From NCBI RefSeq assembly GCF_016239305.1, contig NZ_JAEHOQ010000013.1, positions 1-64,000 on the forward strand: a DNA stretch of 64,000 nt, given 5' to 3'. The position numbers and the translations under genes were made by a program. Under the pieces are notes generated by a model. The model was not told where the DNA came from. It made no database searches and saw nothing but the letters and a program-made list of their open reading frames with translations. Source of the DNA: Proteus vulgaris. GTDB lineage: Bacteria; Pseudomonadota; Gammaproteobacteria; Enterobacterales; Enterobacteriaceae. Shown piece after piece: positions 1-9,059 of the stretch. The stretch's first letter is position 1; the number at the start of each line of letters is the position of its first letter.

Positions 1-609
1 GTATAATTAATCACAGTATCTATAAAAAATTGTGATTTATAACATCATACTAATTCAATAATATTGCTGTCCTTGGCGGTTATAACCATGTTTCAGAAAA
101 TGATAAAAAAGATCTTAATTATTAAAGATAATAAAGCTTATTTATTATTTTTAAGTTGGAAGTTATATTTTTATTCGATAATTTTAGTTATAGCAAGCAA
201 TATGCTAATTATCAATGTGTTGATTATATTATTAAGGGAAGATTCGCAAAAATAAATTTTTACTATAGTGGTTATACGTAATTGAATTGGTATTATTAAC
301 CTTTATTAGATTTAATTGAAATAATAAGAATAGCGAATACACTGATGTTTTATTTTAAATAATATTAAATATTTATAGTCTAATGGAATATTAGTTGAAA
401 ACTAAAAATAAATAAAACTGATACTATTTAATAGTATTATTATCAGACTAAATCCAGCTTTTAGCTCTAAAGGCTTTTGATGTAGTAACATTGGGTTGAT
501 TTTTTGCATCTCGAAATAACTTTGTGGATTGTATCACTGCGTCATATTTTCAGTGTGATAGTTTATTGTTGACCATCCATTAGCATTCTGTTTATTTTTC
601 GGGAAAATT
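1..609. other. AT-rich intergenic region upstream of the exported EEP-fold protein
   Basis: I see no credible gene here. The only open frame (64-255, TTG start, no ribosome binding site, low-complexity AT-rich composition) looks accidental. Two things stand out. Positions 443-489 are a remnant of an aminotransferase 3' end, listed separately. At 532-560 there is an inverted repeat, TATCACTG paired with CAGTGTGATA. The stretch TGTGG-N6-TCACT at about 525-540 loosely resembles a CRP site, so it may belong to the promoter of the gene at 610; this is inference only. Confidence 0.5.
443..489 (-). pseudogene. Vestigial 3' end of a PLP aminotransferase paralogue
   Basis: Positions 443-489 align without gaps to 1588-1634, the 3' end of the intact aminotransferase gene, with 6 mismatches in 47 bases. 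Read on the minus strand it encodes VTTSKAFRAKSWI followed by TAG; the intact gene ends VTTLKVFRAKGWI followed by TAA. Reading frame, stop position and strand are all preserved, while nothing upstream of these codons remains recognisable. The simplest reading is that a second aminotransferase copy once lay here and was deleted or replaced by the DNA now carrying the gene at 610-1509. Confidence 0.75.
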
Positions 610-1509
610 ATGAAAAAAAGTGCAATATCTATCCTAGTCAGCACTGGCGTATTACTGTCATCAATGGCAGTAGCAAACACCACAGGCTCAGAAATCCTTG
701 CTGTGCAATCAGGCGGTACACCCAATAAGGTGTATCAAAATAATAAACCGACACTGAAAGTAGCTACCTATAACATTGGTAAAAATGAAGTTTCAGCAGA
801 TGTCACCAATTTTGACAAGCTTAACCAAGCAATCAAAAATATCGATGCTGATGTTATTGTTGTCACTGAAGTTGATAATAAAACAGCACGCAGTAAAAAT
901 ATTAACCAGCTTGAAGAATTAGCAAAAGCCAATAATATGCAGTTTGCTTTTGGCAAAGCGCTCGATTTTGATGGTGGGCAATATGGTGTTGGTATTTTAT
1001 CAAAATATAAAATTGATAAATCACAGGTCGTTAATCTGCCTTCAGGTAATGCAGAACAACGTATTGTTTTATTATCACAGATTACTAAACCAGGGTTTGA
1101 TTCGCCGATTATTATTATGGGAACACACCTTGATTGGCAAAAAGATCCCACTATTCGCATCGGTCAAGTAAGACATATATTAGATGCCGCAATTGGTGAT
1201 ACAGAAACCGGCTTTGATAATATTTCAACTTCAATAAAAATATTGGCTGGTGATTTTAACTCCACCGCCAATGAGCAACCAATCCAAGAAATTAATTATT
1301 TTTGGAACCCTGTTGAAAAGCCAAATAGCGATAAACGTACATGGCCAGCAATTAATCCAGCTATAGATATCGACCATATATTTACATTTAAAGGTCAAGT
1401 CTGGGATATCAAAAATATGAAAATCCCACAAGATTCAGCAACTTTTAAATGGTCAGACGCAAGTGATCATCTTCCTGTTATTGCTGAGTTAGAATTACAA
1501 GAACAGTAA
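610..1509 (+). CDS. Secreted endonuclease/exonuclease/phosphatase-fold protein
   Basis: A 299-residue protein with an N-terminal Sec signal peptide (basic MKKS, hydrophobic stretch, likely cleavage after AVA near residue 22). The mature part carries the hallmark motifs of the Mg2+-dependent endonuclease/exonuclease/phosphatase superfamily in order: VATYNIG (Asn), VTEVDN (metal-binding Glu), GTHLDW (His), AGDFNST (GDFN) and SDHLPV at the C terminus. All catalytic positions appear intact. Superfamily members cleave nucleic acids, phosphoinositides or other phosphodiesters; sequence alone does not say which, but an exported enzyme points to scavenging or host-interaction substrates. It is a single-gene unit bounded by a hairpin terminator at 1528-1557. 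The family call is firm and the substrate unknown. Confidence 0.85.
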   Translation: MKKSAISILVSTGVLLSSMAVANTTGSEILAVQSGGTPNKVYQNNKPTLKVATYNIGKNEVSADVTNFDKLNQAIKNIDADVIVVTEVDNKTARSKNINQLEELAKANNMQFAFGKALDFDGGQYGVGILSKYKIDKSQVVNLPSGNAEQRIVLLSQITKPGFDSPIIIMGTHLDWQKDPTIRIGQVRHILDAAIGDTETGFDNISTSIKILAGDFNSTANEQPIQEINYFWNPVEKPNSDKRTWPAINPAIDIDHIFTFKGQVWDIKNMKIPQDSATFKWSDASDHLPVIAELELQEQ

Positions 1510-1527
1510 TAAATAACGATAAATAAA

Positions 1528-1557
1528 AACGCCCTTGATTGTATTTACAAGGGCGTT
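1528..1557. terminator. Bidirectional terminator between convergent genes
   Basis: A perfect 10-bp stem, AACGCCCTTG (1528-1537) with CAAGGGCGTT (1548-1557), has a 10-nt loop, A-rich sequence on the left and ATTTTC on the right. It separates the convergent genes at 610-1509 and 1593-2750 and can serve both. Confidence 0.85.
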
Positions 1558-1592
1558 ATTTTCATCAACAGCTAACTAAGCGTTAAATCAGA

Positions 1593-2750
1593 TTAAATCC
1601 AACCTTTAGCTCTAAAGACTTTTAATGTAGTGACGAAATAGCTCATCTCTTCGGGGGTGCCTAATGTTAAACGGCTCCAACCAAAAGCGGGTGGAAATTC
1701 ACGGCCGACCATAATATTCGCGTCTTTCATTCTATTTTGATAGGTTTTTACATCACCTTTAACTTTATGGAATATAAAATTTGCATGAGAAGGTGCGTAT
1801 TCAATATTCAGCTCTTTTAAGACATCAACTACCATCTGACGTGAAACATCAATCGATTTACGGCTATATTCCACATAGGCTTTATCTTTTAGTGAGGCTA
1901 ATGCGGCAACTGCACCTGCAGTATTAGTATTATCAATAGAAACAAAAGCATCAATCTGCGAGATGACTTCTGGGACGGCAACGCCATAACCTACACGTAA
2001 TCCAGCTAAGGCATAAATTTTTGAGAATGTACGGGCGACAATTAGATTTTTATATCCCGCAATAACTAACGCAATTGCACTGGTAAATTCAGGTGTTGAA
2101 ACAAACTCAGCGTAAGCTTCATCAATAATAAAAAAGACATTCTCTTTTGCCGATTTTACCCAATTCGATAATTCTAAGGTAGGGGTTAACATTGCTGTAG
2201 GGTTGTTTGGGTTGCATAAGTAAACCATGCTAATACCATCAAACTCTTGTGCTTTTTTCTGCATGGTGGCTAAATCAAAAGCCAGATTATTATCGACAGG
2301 GATTTTAACGATTTTTACCCCTAAAGGTTCTGCATAAAGCTCGGCATAGTTAAATGTTGGATCAGGAACAATAAGTTGAATCGCTTTACCTTCTTTTTGT
2401 GCTTTGTTTGCCACAAATTGTACGGCCGCTTGAATCGTCTCAGATGAACCATTGCCTAAAGTGATATGTTTATCTGAAAGTTTAAATTCTTTCCCTAATT
2501 CGCTAATTAATGCGCTACGTGCGTCATCTGGATATCTAAATGCATTAGGTAAGGCATCAATAACGGCTTGCTTAGCTTTTTGCGACATGCCTAATGAGTT
2601 TTCATTAAAGTTAAGTAATAACGGATTTTCTGCGTTAAAAACTAAGTTATTTTTCAGTGTTTCATTGGCATAAGCAGAGCTAACAAAGGAGCTTAATGAA
2701 AGCCCCCCAATCACTAAGCTTGATGATGTTAAGAATGAACGACGATTCAT
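1593..2750 (-). CDS. Tat-exported class I/II PLP-dependent aminotransferase (HisC-like)
   Basis: A 385-residue fold-type I aminotransferase resembling histidinol-phosphate aminotransferases. Visible motifs are LCNPNNPT (substrate/cofactor Asn), IIDEAYAEF (Asp contacting the PLP pyridine nitrogen) and ARTFSKIYALAGLRVGYG, where the Lys after FS is the Schiff-base residue. The N terminus, MNRRSFLTSSSLVIGGLSLS to about SAYA, is a twin-arginine signal peptide, so the enzyme should be exported folded with its cofactor. The start is supported by GGGAA about 9 nt upstream of the ATG. It is not in a his operon, so a biosynthetic HisC role is unlikely; the periplasmic substrate is unknown. A remnant of a second copy lies at 443-489. 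Confidence 0.85.
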   Translation of the reverse strand: MNRRSFLTSSSLVIGGLSLSSFVSSAYANETLKNNLVFNAENPLLLNFNENSLGMSQKAKQAVIDALPNAFRYPDDARSALISELGKEFKLSDKHITLGNGSSETIQAAVQFVANKAQKEGKAIQLIVPDPTFNYAELYAEPLGVKIVKIPVDNNLAFDLATMQKKAQEFDGISMVYLCNPNNPTAMLTPTLELSNWVKSAKENVFFIIDEAYAEFVSTPEFTSAIALVIAGYKNLIVARTFSKIYALAGLRVGYGVAVPEVISQIDAFVSIDNTNTAGAVAALASLKDKAYVEYSRKSIDVSRQMVVDVLKELNIEYAPSHANFIFHKVKGDVKTYQNRMKDANIMVGREFPPAFGWSRLTLGTPEEMSYFVTTLKVFRAKGWI

Positions 2751-2908
2751 GTGATGTTTCCCAAGTAAATTATTCTATGTTTTATTAGTTCACATAGATT
2801 ACTAAAAAATAGATCAAAGTAAATATCTATGCTTAAAAAATAGTTATTTATTCAATCTTTTTTAAAGGGATAAATTAAGAATACAGTTATATTTGTGTGA
2901 AAACAGCA

Positions 2909-3784
2909 TTAGAACGATCGTTCATCAATCTCTTTTGAACTCTTTTCAGCTTCAGCGATTATCCAATTTTTAAATTTTTCTTGTTTAGAGTTCGGGGCAA
3001 TTTCTATTGGTGAAAGTAGATAATAACTTGAGTTATCTTTTACGAACCCATTTATGGCAACTAATTGCTGATTGTGTAATTCATCTTGTACCATGAGAAA
3101 AGAGGCAATTGTTACCCCCAATCCTGCCAATGTCGCCTGAATAGCGAGATAAAAATGCTCATATTCACTCGTTTTTGTATAGGTTGATACAATTCCTGAG
3201 TATTGAAACCAATCTTGCCAAGCTTGAGGTCGTGACAATGTTATTAACTGTTTATGTGAATGATGAAGATTATTCGATTTTATGACAGCACCTATTTTTT
3301 CATCACAAATCTTGGTTGCATAAATATTCTTGCTCCAAAAAAAATCATCTCGTCGAAATGCTAAATCGACGCCTTCTTTATTAAAATCAATCGCACCACC
3401 AGCGGCAACTAAGTGCAACGTGATTTCAGGATGTAAAGTATAAAAGTGAGATAAACGAGGAATAAGCCATTTCATCGCAATAGTGGGTTCACAAGAAACC
3501 ACTAACACCGGATTATTTAAAGGAGAGCGCAGATGGGTAACGGTTTCTTCAAGTTGTTCAAATATTGCTGACGTTGTTTTATATAAATACTGACCTGCTT
3601 CATTTAAATAAACTGCACGATTACGGCGTTCAAATAAAGCAATGCCTAATTCATCTTCTAATAACCGTATTTGTCGGCTTACAGCACTGTGTGTAACATG
3701 AAGTTGTTCTGCCGCACTGACAAAACTGCCTGTTTGTGCCGCACTATTAAAAAAACGTAAGGATGTTAAAGAAGGCATTTTCAT
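2909..3784 (-). CDS. LysR-family transcriptional regulator (GcvA-like)
   Basis: LysR-type regulator with an N-terminal winged helix-turn-helix (PSLTSLRFFNSAAQTGSFVS, then AAEQLHVTHSAVSRQIRLLE) and a periplasmic-binding-like effector domain starting near LVVSCEPTIAMKWLIPRL, the GcvA/AmpR style. The open frame extends upstream to 3871, but that extension is hydrophobic and unlike the family; the family start MPSLTSLRFF is preceded by candidate ATGs at 3784 and 3778. Neither has a strong Shine-Dalgarno sequence. The gene is divergent from the LysE-family exporter at 3988, with about 200 bp between, so that exporter is its most likely target. The effector is unknown. Confidence 0.85.
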   Translation of the reverse strand: MKMPSLTSLRFFNSAAQTGSFVSAAEQLHVTHSAVSRQIRLLEDELGIALFERRNRAVYLNEAGQYLYKTTSAIFEQLEETVTHLRSPLNNPVLVVSCEPTIAMKWLIPRLSHFYTLHPEITLHLVAAGGAIDFNKEGVDLAFRRDDFFWSKNIYATKICDEKIGAVIKSNNLHHSHKQLITLSRPQAWQDWFQYSGIVSTYTKTSEYEHFYLAIQATLAGLGVTIASFLMVQDELHNQQLVAINGFVKDNSSYYLLSPIEIAPNSKQEKFKNWIIAEAEKSSKEIDERSF

Positions 3785-3987
3785 AAAAGTAAGCCATAAA
3801 GTAAGTAATAAAATAGACGATGAAAAATTACAGATATACTGCAAGATAAATCGCTTTTTATTTCTAGTCAAATTAGCAAAATAGAGGGACTTCAGGTGGA
3901 TTTAATAAGTATTTTATTAAAATAAAAACTTATTTATGTCACTTTTTATTACTTATAATAAACTCAAATGTGAGAATAAGGAAAGAA

Positions 3988-4602
3988 ATGAGTGAGTTAA
4001 TTGCTGTCGCGATGATCACGATATTGGCTGTGATTAGTCCAGGCCCTGATTTTGCTATGGTGACAAAAAATAGTTATTCCTATGGTGTGAGAGTTGGGCT
4101 GATTACTGCAATTGGCATTGCGATTGGTGTTCAGGTTCATGTCTTTTATACTGTATTTGGTATCTCTTTTATTATTATAGAGTCGCCAACTCTTTTTTTT
4201 ATGATGAAGCTATTGGGAGTAGGGTATTTAATTTATTTAGGATTTAAGTCATTCACGAATAAAACACAATTGACGATTGAAAATGCGGTAAATTCAGCCC
4301 CTAGTGTGTTTCAGGCATTACGTGTTGGTTTTTTTACAAATGCATTAAATCCTAAAACAATGTTATTTGTTATTGCGCTTTATACACAAGTGGCTAATTT
4401 GAGTAATCCACTCTGGGTAAATCTTTCTTATGGTATGTTTATCTCTGCTGCTCATTGGATTTGGTTTAGCTGTGTTGCGCTATTTTTCTCTACACCTTTA
4501 TTACGCACAAAAATACTTTCACATCAAAGAATGTCAGATAAAATTATTGGCGTGTTATTAATTCTTTTAGGTATTGGATTGCTGTTTATTTCAGTGAAGT
4601 AG
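3988..4602 (+). CDS. LysE/RhtB-family amino acid exporter
   Basis: A 204-residue inner-membrane protein of the LysE/RhtB family. Evidence is the N-terminal helix with the ISPGPDFAMV motif, about six hydrophobic segments, and the conserved TNALNPKTMLFV motif in the middle. The start at 3988 is chosen over an upstream in-frame GTG at 3970 because AAGGAAAG lies just before it and because MSELIAVAMITILAVISPGPD matches family N termini. Members export amino acids such as lysine, threonine or homoserine lactone; the substrate here is not determined. It is divergent from a LysR regulator that probably controls it, and a hairpin follows at 4618-4646. Confidence 0.85.
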   Translation: MSELIAVAMITILAVISPGPDFAMVTKNSYSYGVRVGLITAIGIAIGVQVHVFYTVFGISFIIIESPTLFFMMKLLGVGYLIYLGFKSFTNKTQLTIENAVNSAPSVFQALRVGFFTNALNPKTMLFVIALYTQVANLSNPLWVNLSYGMFISAAHWIWFSCVALFFSTPLLRTKILSHQRMSDKIIGVLLILLGIGLLFISVK

Positions 4603-4617
4603 AAAGTTAATCAAATA

Positions 4618-4646
4618 AAAAGGAGATCAGATAACGATCTCCTTTT
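4618..4646. terminator. Terminator between the LysE-family gene and betT
   Basis: An 11-bp stem, AAAAGGAGATC (4618-4628) with GATCTCCTTTT (4636-4646), has a 7-nt loop and runs into CTTTATTTT. The convergent genes on both sides could share it. Confidence 0.85.
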
Positions 4647-4665
4647 CTTTATTTTAAGTTATGAT

Positions 4666-6708
4666 TTAGTTTGATTCAGGAAAAGTTAATGTCGATCCCG
4701 GAGCTTCGCGACTAAGATGAATAAAGTTTAGATGTTTTTCATATTGATCTAAAATATCAGTAATTACCTGTTCTTTAGTGTAATCCATTAAGTCATTTCC
4801 TTGGGTGCCTTCCCATAAATAGGTTTCTAAACGATAATAATCTGATTTACCTCGACGAGCACGATAAGTGAACGCAGGTACTGAATATTTTTGTGGCCAG
4901 ATTTGATAAATAAAGTTCTGTTCTTGGTCAAGATCGACCACAAGCTCTAAATGATGTAAGCGTTCATTATCTTCAATTGGATAGTAATTGAATTCAACTT
5001 TCGCTCCACGTAATAAAAGCTCTTTAGCCACATCTTGCATTGCCGGCATACAGGTTAAATCTAACATGCGTTGCGTATAGGTCGTTCCTGGGAAATTCAT
5101 AACCCGCCCTAAACGCTGTTTCCAATTCATCGTAGCATTACCATAAAGTGGTGCTGGCGCATTGGTATTTAGCGAACTAACTCGTCTAAAATCTTCGACT
5201 TTTAATGATTTATAGAGTCCGGCCATAATAAAGAAAATAACAAAGCTAAAGGGCAACCCCATTATTATTGTCGTGTTTTGTAAGGCAGAAATACCATCAG
5301 CCATTAACATACCTAACGTTAATAAACCAATAGCAATAGACCAGAAAATGCGAAGCCAATTGGGTGCGTCGTTATTAACATGGCTTAATTGGGAGGTGAA
5401 ATTGCCTAATACTAATGAGCCGGAGTCAGCAGAAGTGACATAAAACAATAATCCTGTAATTGTAGCGACAGAAGCCGTTAAACCAAAACCAGGATAGAGT
5501 TCTAATAATGAATAAAATCCTTTTTCGGGAGCTTCTAATACTGTTTGTGCGAGTTCTTTATTGCCATGGATCACTTCATATAAAGCACTATTACCAAAAA
5601 TGGATAACCATAGCAGTGTAAAAACAAAGGGAATAATTAAGGTACCTATGACGAATTGTCGAATTGTTCGTCCTCTTGAAATACGTGCTAAAAAGAGCCC
5701 AACAAAAGGTGACCATGCAACCCACCAAGCCCAGAAAAACAGAGTCCAACTATTCATCCAATCTGTTGGTCTATCAAATGCAAAACTATTTAATGTCATG
5801 CCTAAAAAACGATTCGTATAATCACCGACATTTAATACCAGCGCATTTAATAAAAACTCAGTATCACCCGCAAATAAGATAAATAAAATCAGCCCCAGTG
5901 CGAGTAATACATTCAGTTCAGATAAAATCCTGATCCCTTTGTTTACGCCCGATGTTGCAGAAATAACGGCCATAATAACAGATAATAGAATTAATCCGCC
6001 TTGAACGCCCAATCCTTGAGGTAAATCAAAAAGAACTTTTAGCCCATAATTAAGTTGTACAACGCCTATACCTAACGTTGTTGCAATACCAAAAATGGTG
6101 CCTAATACTGCTGCAATATCAACTGTATGACCAATTGGGCCATAAATACGATTTCCAAAGATAGGATAAAGTGCAGAGCGTATGGTTAAGGGCAAATTGT
6201 AACGATAACTAAAATAGCCCAGAGCGATACCAATAAGTGCGTACATAGACCAGCCCGTCAGGCCATAGTGGAATAAAGTCCACACCATCGACTGACGGGC
6301 TGCTTCTATAGTTTCACCTTCGCCGGTTGGCGGTAACATATATTGTGTAATGGGCTCAGCTACAGAGAAAAACATCAAATCAATCCCAATACCTGCCGCA
6401 AATAACATCGCAGACCAACTTAAAACACTAAATTCAGGTTTCGATTGTTCAGGTCCTAATTTGATATTTCCAAAACGAGATGTGGCAACAAAAATAACAA
6501 AAACAATGTATAACGTTGCCGCCAATAGATAGTACCAACCAAAGGTTTTTGATACCCATCCCAGTGTTGCAACAATCCATCTATTTGCTGTTTCTGTCAT
6601 CAAAATAGTGAAAAAAGAAAACGCTAAAATCAGCGTTGCTGAAGCGAAAAAAACGACAGAGTTTAGCTTGTCTTTCTGTGGTTTTTTTGTGCTGTTAAGA
6701 GTTGTCAT
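4666..6708 (-). CDS. betT: High-affinity choline transporter BetT (BCCT family)
   Basis: A 680-residue BCCT-family transporter, close to the 677 residues of E. coli BetT. It has twelve predicted membrane helices, GIDLMFFSVAEPITQY in the third, and the Trp-rich family signature FFWAWWVAWSPFVGLFLARISRGRTIRQF. A hydrophilic C-terminal domain of roughly 160 residues follows the last helix, as in osmotically regulated BetT proteins. The start at 6708 (MTTLNSTKK) is preferred over 6720 because GGA lies about 8 nt before it. The gene is divergent from betIBA, sharing a 209-bp control region. It brings choline in by proton symport to feed BetA and BetB. Confidence 0.95.
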   Translation of the reverse strand: MTTLNSTKKPQKDKLNSVVFFASATLILAFSFFTILMTETANRWIVATLGWVSKTFGWYYLLAATLYIVFVIFVATSRFGNIKLGPEQSKPEFSVLSWSAMLFAAGIGIDLMFFSVAEPITQYMLPPTGEGETIEAARQSMVWTLFHYGLTGWSMYALIGIALGYFSYRYNLPLTIRSALYPIFGNRIYGPIGHTVDIAAVLGTIFGIATTLGIGVVQLNYGLKVLFDLPQGLGVQGGLILLSVIMAVISATSGVNKGIRILSELNVLLALGLILFILFAGDTEFLLNALVLNVGDYTNRFLGMTLNSFAFDRPTDWMNSWTLFFWAWWVAWSPFVGLFLARISRGRTIRQFVIGTLIIPFVFTLLWLSIFGNSALYEVIHGNKELAQTVLEAPEKGFYSLLELYPGFGLTASVATITGLLFYVTSADSGSLVLGNFTSQLSHVNNDAPNWLRIFWSIAIGLLTLGMLMADGISALQNTTIIMGLPFSFVIFFIMAGLYKSLKVEDFRRVSSLNTNAPAPLYGNATMNWKQRLGRVMNFPGTTYTQRMLDLTCMPAMQDVAKELLLRGAKVEFNYYPIEDNERLHHLELVVDLDQEQNFIYQIWPQKYSVPAFTYRARRGKSDYYRLETYLWEGTQGNDLMDYTKEQVITDILDQYEKHLNFIHLSREAPGSTLTFPESN

Positions 6709-6852
6709 CAGAAATTCCAAAAAATTATTTATCTAAAAGTTAAAAGTTGCATTCTTTGTTAACTAATTGAATTAGTTGCAAAGATTCAAATTTTCACAAT
6801 ATCCTCCCATATTGAAATGTAAATTAATTGTGATAAACAATAGTTAATATTG

Positions 6853-6895
6853 ATTGAATGTTCAATTAAAAAAACGTTTAATGAATGTGTTCAAT
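6853..6895. promoter_or_regulatory. Probable BetI operator region, two palindromes
   Basis: Two related inverted repeats lie in the betT-betI intergenic region: ATTGAATGTTCAAT (6853-6866) and ATGAATGTGTTCAAT (6881-6895). Both share TTCAAT half-sites with the BetI operator I recall from E. coli. Their place between the divergent genes, just upstream of betI, fits autoregulation by BetI with choline as inducer. Binding is inferred. Confidence 0.55.
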
Positions 6896-6917
6896 GTATT
6901 TTTTAGGTCTTTAAAAC

Positions 6918-7520
6918 ATGCCGAAGATAGGAATGCAGTCGATACGTAAACAGCAATTAATCCAAGCGACGTTAGCAGTTATTAATGAGGTTGGAATGCA
7001 AGAGGCGAGCATCGCATTGATAGCTCGAAAAGCCGGTGTTTCTAACGGCATTATTAGTCACTACTTTCGTGATAAAAATGGATTATTGGAAGCTGCAATG
7101 CGCCATATTCAGTATCAATTGGGTTTTGCGGTGGCGATACGTTTAAGAATGTTAAGCGATGCAACACCTAAGCTACGTATCCAAGCCATTGTTGAAGGTA
7201 ACTTTGATACCACTCAAACCAGTGAAGCAGCAATGAAGACATGGCTAGCATTTTGGGCGAGTAGTATGCATCAGCCTAATTTGAATCGACTACAAAAGGT
7301 CAATGATAGAAGGCTTTATTCCAATTTAAGTTACGAGTTTGGGCGTATTCTTACTAAAGATCAAGCACGTTTGGCTGCGAAAGGTTTAGCCGCATTAATA
7401 GATGGTTTATGGCTACGAAGTGCATTAAGTAATGCACCATTTTCTCTTGAAGAGGCCAAAACCATTACTAATGAATATATCGATATGCAACTTACAAATC
7501 GAAGTCAAATAAAGACTTAA
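6918..7520 (+). CDS. betI: TetR-family choline-responsive repressor BetI
   Basis: A 200-residue TetR-type repressor. The N terminus is [20 protein letters not shown], followed by the helix-turn-helix [30 protein letters not shown], matching BetI closely. The effector domain includes [30 protein letters not shown]. BetI represses betT and betIBA in the absence of choline. It heads the operon betI-betB-betA (25-bp gap to betB), the same order as in E. coli, and two BetI-like palindromes sit immediately upstream. Confidence 0.95.
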   Translation: MPKIGMQSIRKQQLIQATLAVINEVGMQEASIALIARKAGVSNGIISHYFRDKNGLLEAAMRHIQYQLGFAVAIRLRMLSDATPKLRIQAIVEGNFDTTQTSEAAMKTWLAFWASSMHQPNLNRLQKVNDRRLYSNLSYEFGRILTKDQARLAAKGLAALIDGLWLRSALSNAPFSLEEAKTITNEYIDMQLTNRSQIKT

Positions 7521-7544
7521 TAAACTAATAATAAAGGAGAAACT

Positions 7545-9020
7545 ATGCCAGATCCGCTGTTACATAAGCTCTATATTCATGGTGGATATGTTGATTGCGC
7601 ACAACCGGAGTGTGAACAGTTTGAAGCGATTAACCCAGCTAATGGCGAAGTGATCGCACATTTACAATCTGCAAGTGAAGAAGATATCAATTGGGCCGTC
7701 GAGAGCGCGAAGCAAGGTCAAAAAATTTGGCGTTCAATGACCGCGATGGAACGTTCTCGGATTTTGCGACGTGCTGTTGATATTTTACGTGAACGTAATG
7801 ATGAATTGGCTCATTTAGAAACCTTAGATACGGGCAAACCCCTATCAGAAACATGTTATGTCGATATTGTGACGGGAGCTGATGTTTTAGAGTATTACGC
7901 CGGCCTTATTCCTGCACTTGAAGGAGAACAAATCCCGCTTAGAGAAACCGCTTTTGCTTATACTCGCCGTGAACCATTGGGAATTGTTGCTGGTATTGGT
8001 GCTTGGAATTACCCCATTCAAATAGCGTTGTGGAAATCAGCGCCTGCACTCGCTGCAGGTAATGCCATGATCTTTAAACCAAGTGAGATGACTTCATTAA
8101 CAGCATTAAAACTTGCCGAAATATACACTGAAGCAGGATTACCAAAGGGCGTTTTTAATGTTGTTACAGGTAAAGCTAATGTGGGGCAATGGTTAACACA
8201 GCATCCTGATATTGCGAAGGTTTCTTTTACTGGCGGAATTGAAACGGGTAAAAAAGTCATGGCAAATGCTTCTGCTTCAAGTTTAAAAGAAGTAACCATG
8301 GAGCTTGGTGGAAAATCACCTTTAATTATTTTTGATGACGCAGATTTAGATACTGCGGCTGATATTGCGATGATGGCGAATTTTTATAGTTCAGGACAGG
8401 TGTGTACCAATGGTACTCGTGTTTTTGTTCCTGAAAGATTAAAACCTGCATTTGAAGCAAAAATTATAGAGCGCGTATCACGTATTAGGATCGGTTCTCC
8501 TCTTGAAATGGACACCAATTTTGGTCCACTGGTTAGTTTCCCTCATCTTGAAAAAGTCTTGAATTATATTGAGTTAGGCAAAACTCAAGGAGCAAGATTA
8601 CTTTGTGGTGGTCATCGTTTATTAGAAGGCAATTTTGCTCAAGGTGCTTATGTTGAACCTACTGTTTTCACGGATTGCACTGATGATATGAATATCACAC
8701 AAGATGAAATCTTCGGCCCTGTGATGAGTATTCTTAGTTATCAAACTGAAGATGAAGTGATTTTACGTGCAAATAATAGCATTTATGGTTTGGCTGCAGG
8801 TCTTGTCACTAAAGATCTCACAACAGCTCACCGTGTTATTCACCAATTGGAAGCAGGAATTTGTTGGATTAATACATGGGGCGAGTCTCCAGCAGAAATG
8901 CCAGTTGGTGGTTATAAACATTCTGGAGTGGGACGCGAAAATGGGCTTGTTACACTACAAAATTATACTCAAATAAAATCTATTCAAGTTGAACTTGGGG
9001 AGTTTTCATCCGTTTTTTAA
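7545..9020 (+). CDS. betB: Betaine-aldehyde dehydrogenase BetB
   Basis: A 491-residue NAD(P)+-dependent aldehyde dehydrogenase that oxidises betaine aldehyde to glycine betaine. ALDH motifs are present: [22 protein letters not shown] and FKPSEMTSL (cofactor binding), [17 protein letters not shown] (catalytic Glu) and [14 protein letters not shown] (catalytic Cys). Length matches E. coli BetB (490). AAGGAG lies 8 nt upstream of the ATG. It is the second gene of betIBA; betA follows 39 bp later at its preferred start. All catalytic residues are seen intact. Confidence 0.96.
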   Translation: MPDPLLHKLYIHGGYVDCAQPECEQFEAINPANGEVIAHLQSASEEDINWAVESAKQGQKIWRSMTAMERSRILRRAVDILRERNDELAHLETLDTGKPLSETCYVDIVTGADVLEYYAGLIPALEGEQIPLRETAFAYTRREPLGIVAGIGAWNYPIQIALWKSAPALAAGNAMIFKPSEMTSLTALKLAEIYTEAGLPKGVFNVVTGKANVGQWLTQHPDIAKVSFTGGIETGKKVMANASASSLKEVTMELGGKSPLIIFDDADLDTAADIAMMANFYSSGQVCTNGTRVFVPERLKPAFEAKIIERVSRIRIGSPLEMDTNFGPLVSFPHLEKVLNYIELGKTQGARLLCGGHRLLEGNFAQGAYVEPTVFTDCTDDMNITQDEIFGPVMSILSYQTEDEVILRANNSIYGLAAGLVTKDLTTAHRVIHQLEAGICWINTWGESPAEMPVGGYKHSGVGRENGLVTLQNYTQIKSIQVELGEFSSVF

Positions 9021-9059
9021 TCCATTCTTTTTTTAATGACTGAAACAGAGGAGATAACA

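Noticed and set aside
64-255. 63-codon open frame in the first 300 bp
   Set aside because: TTG start without ribosome binding site, very AT-rich low-complexity sequence and no recognisable fold; likely fortuitous.
3785-3871. N-terminal extension of the LysR regulator
   Set aside because: It is hydrophobic and unlike LysR N termini; the family start is at 3784 or 3778.
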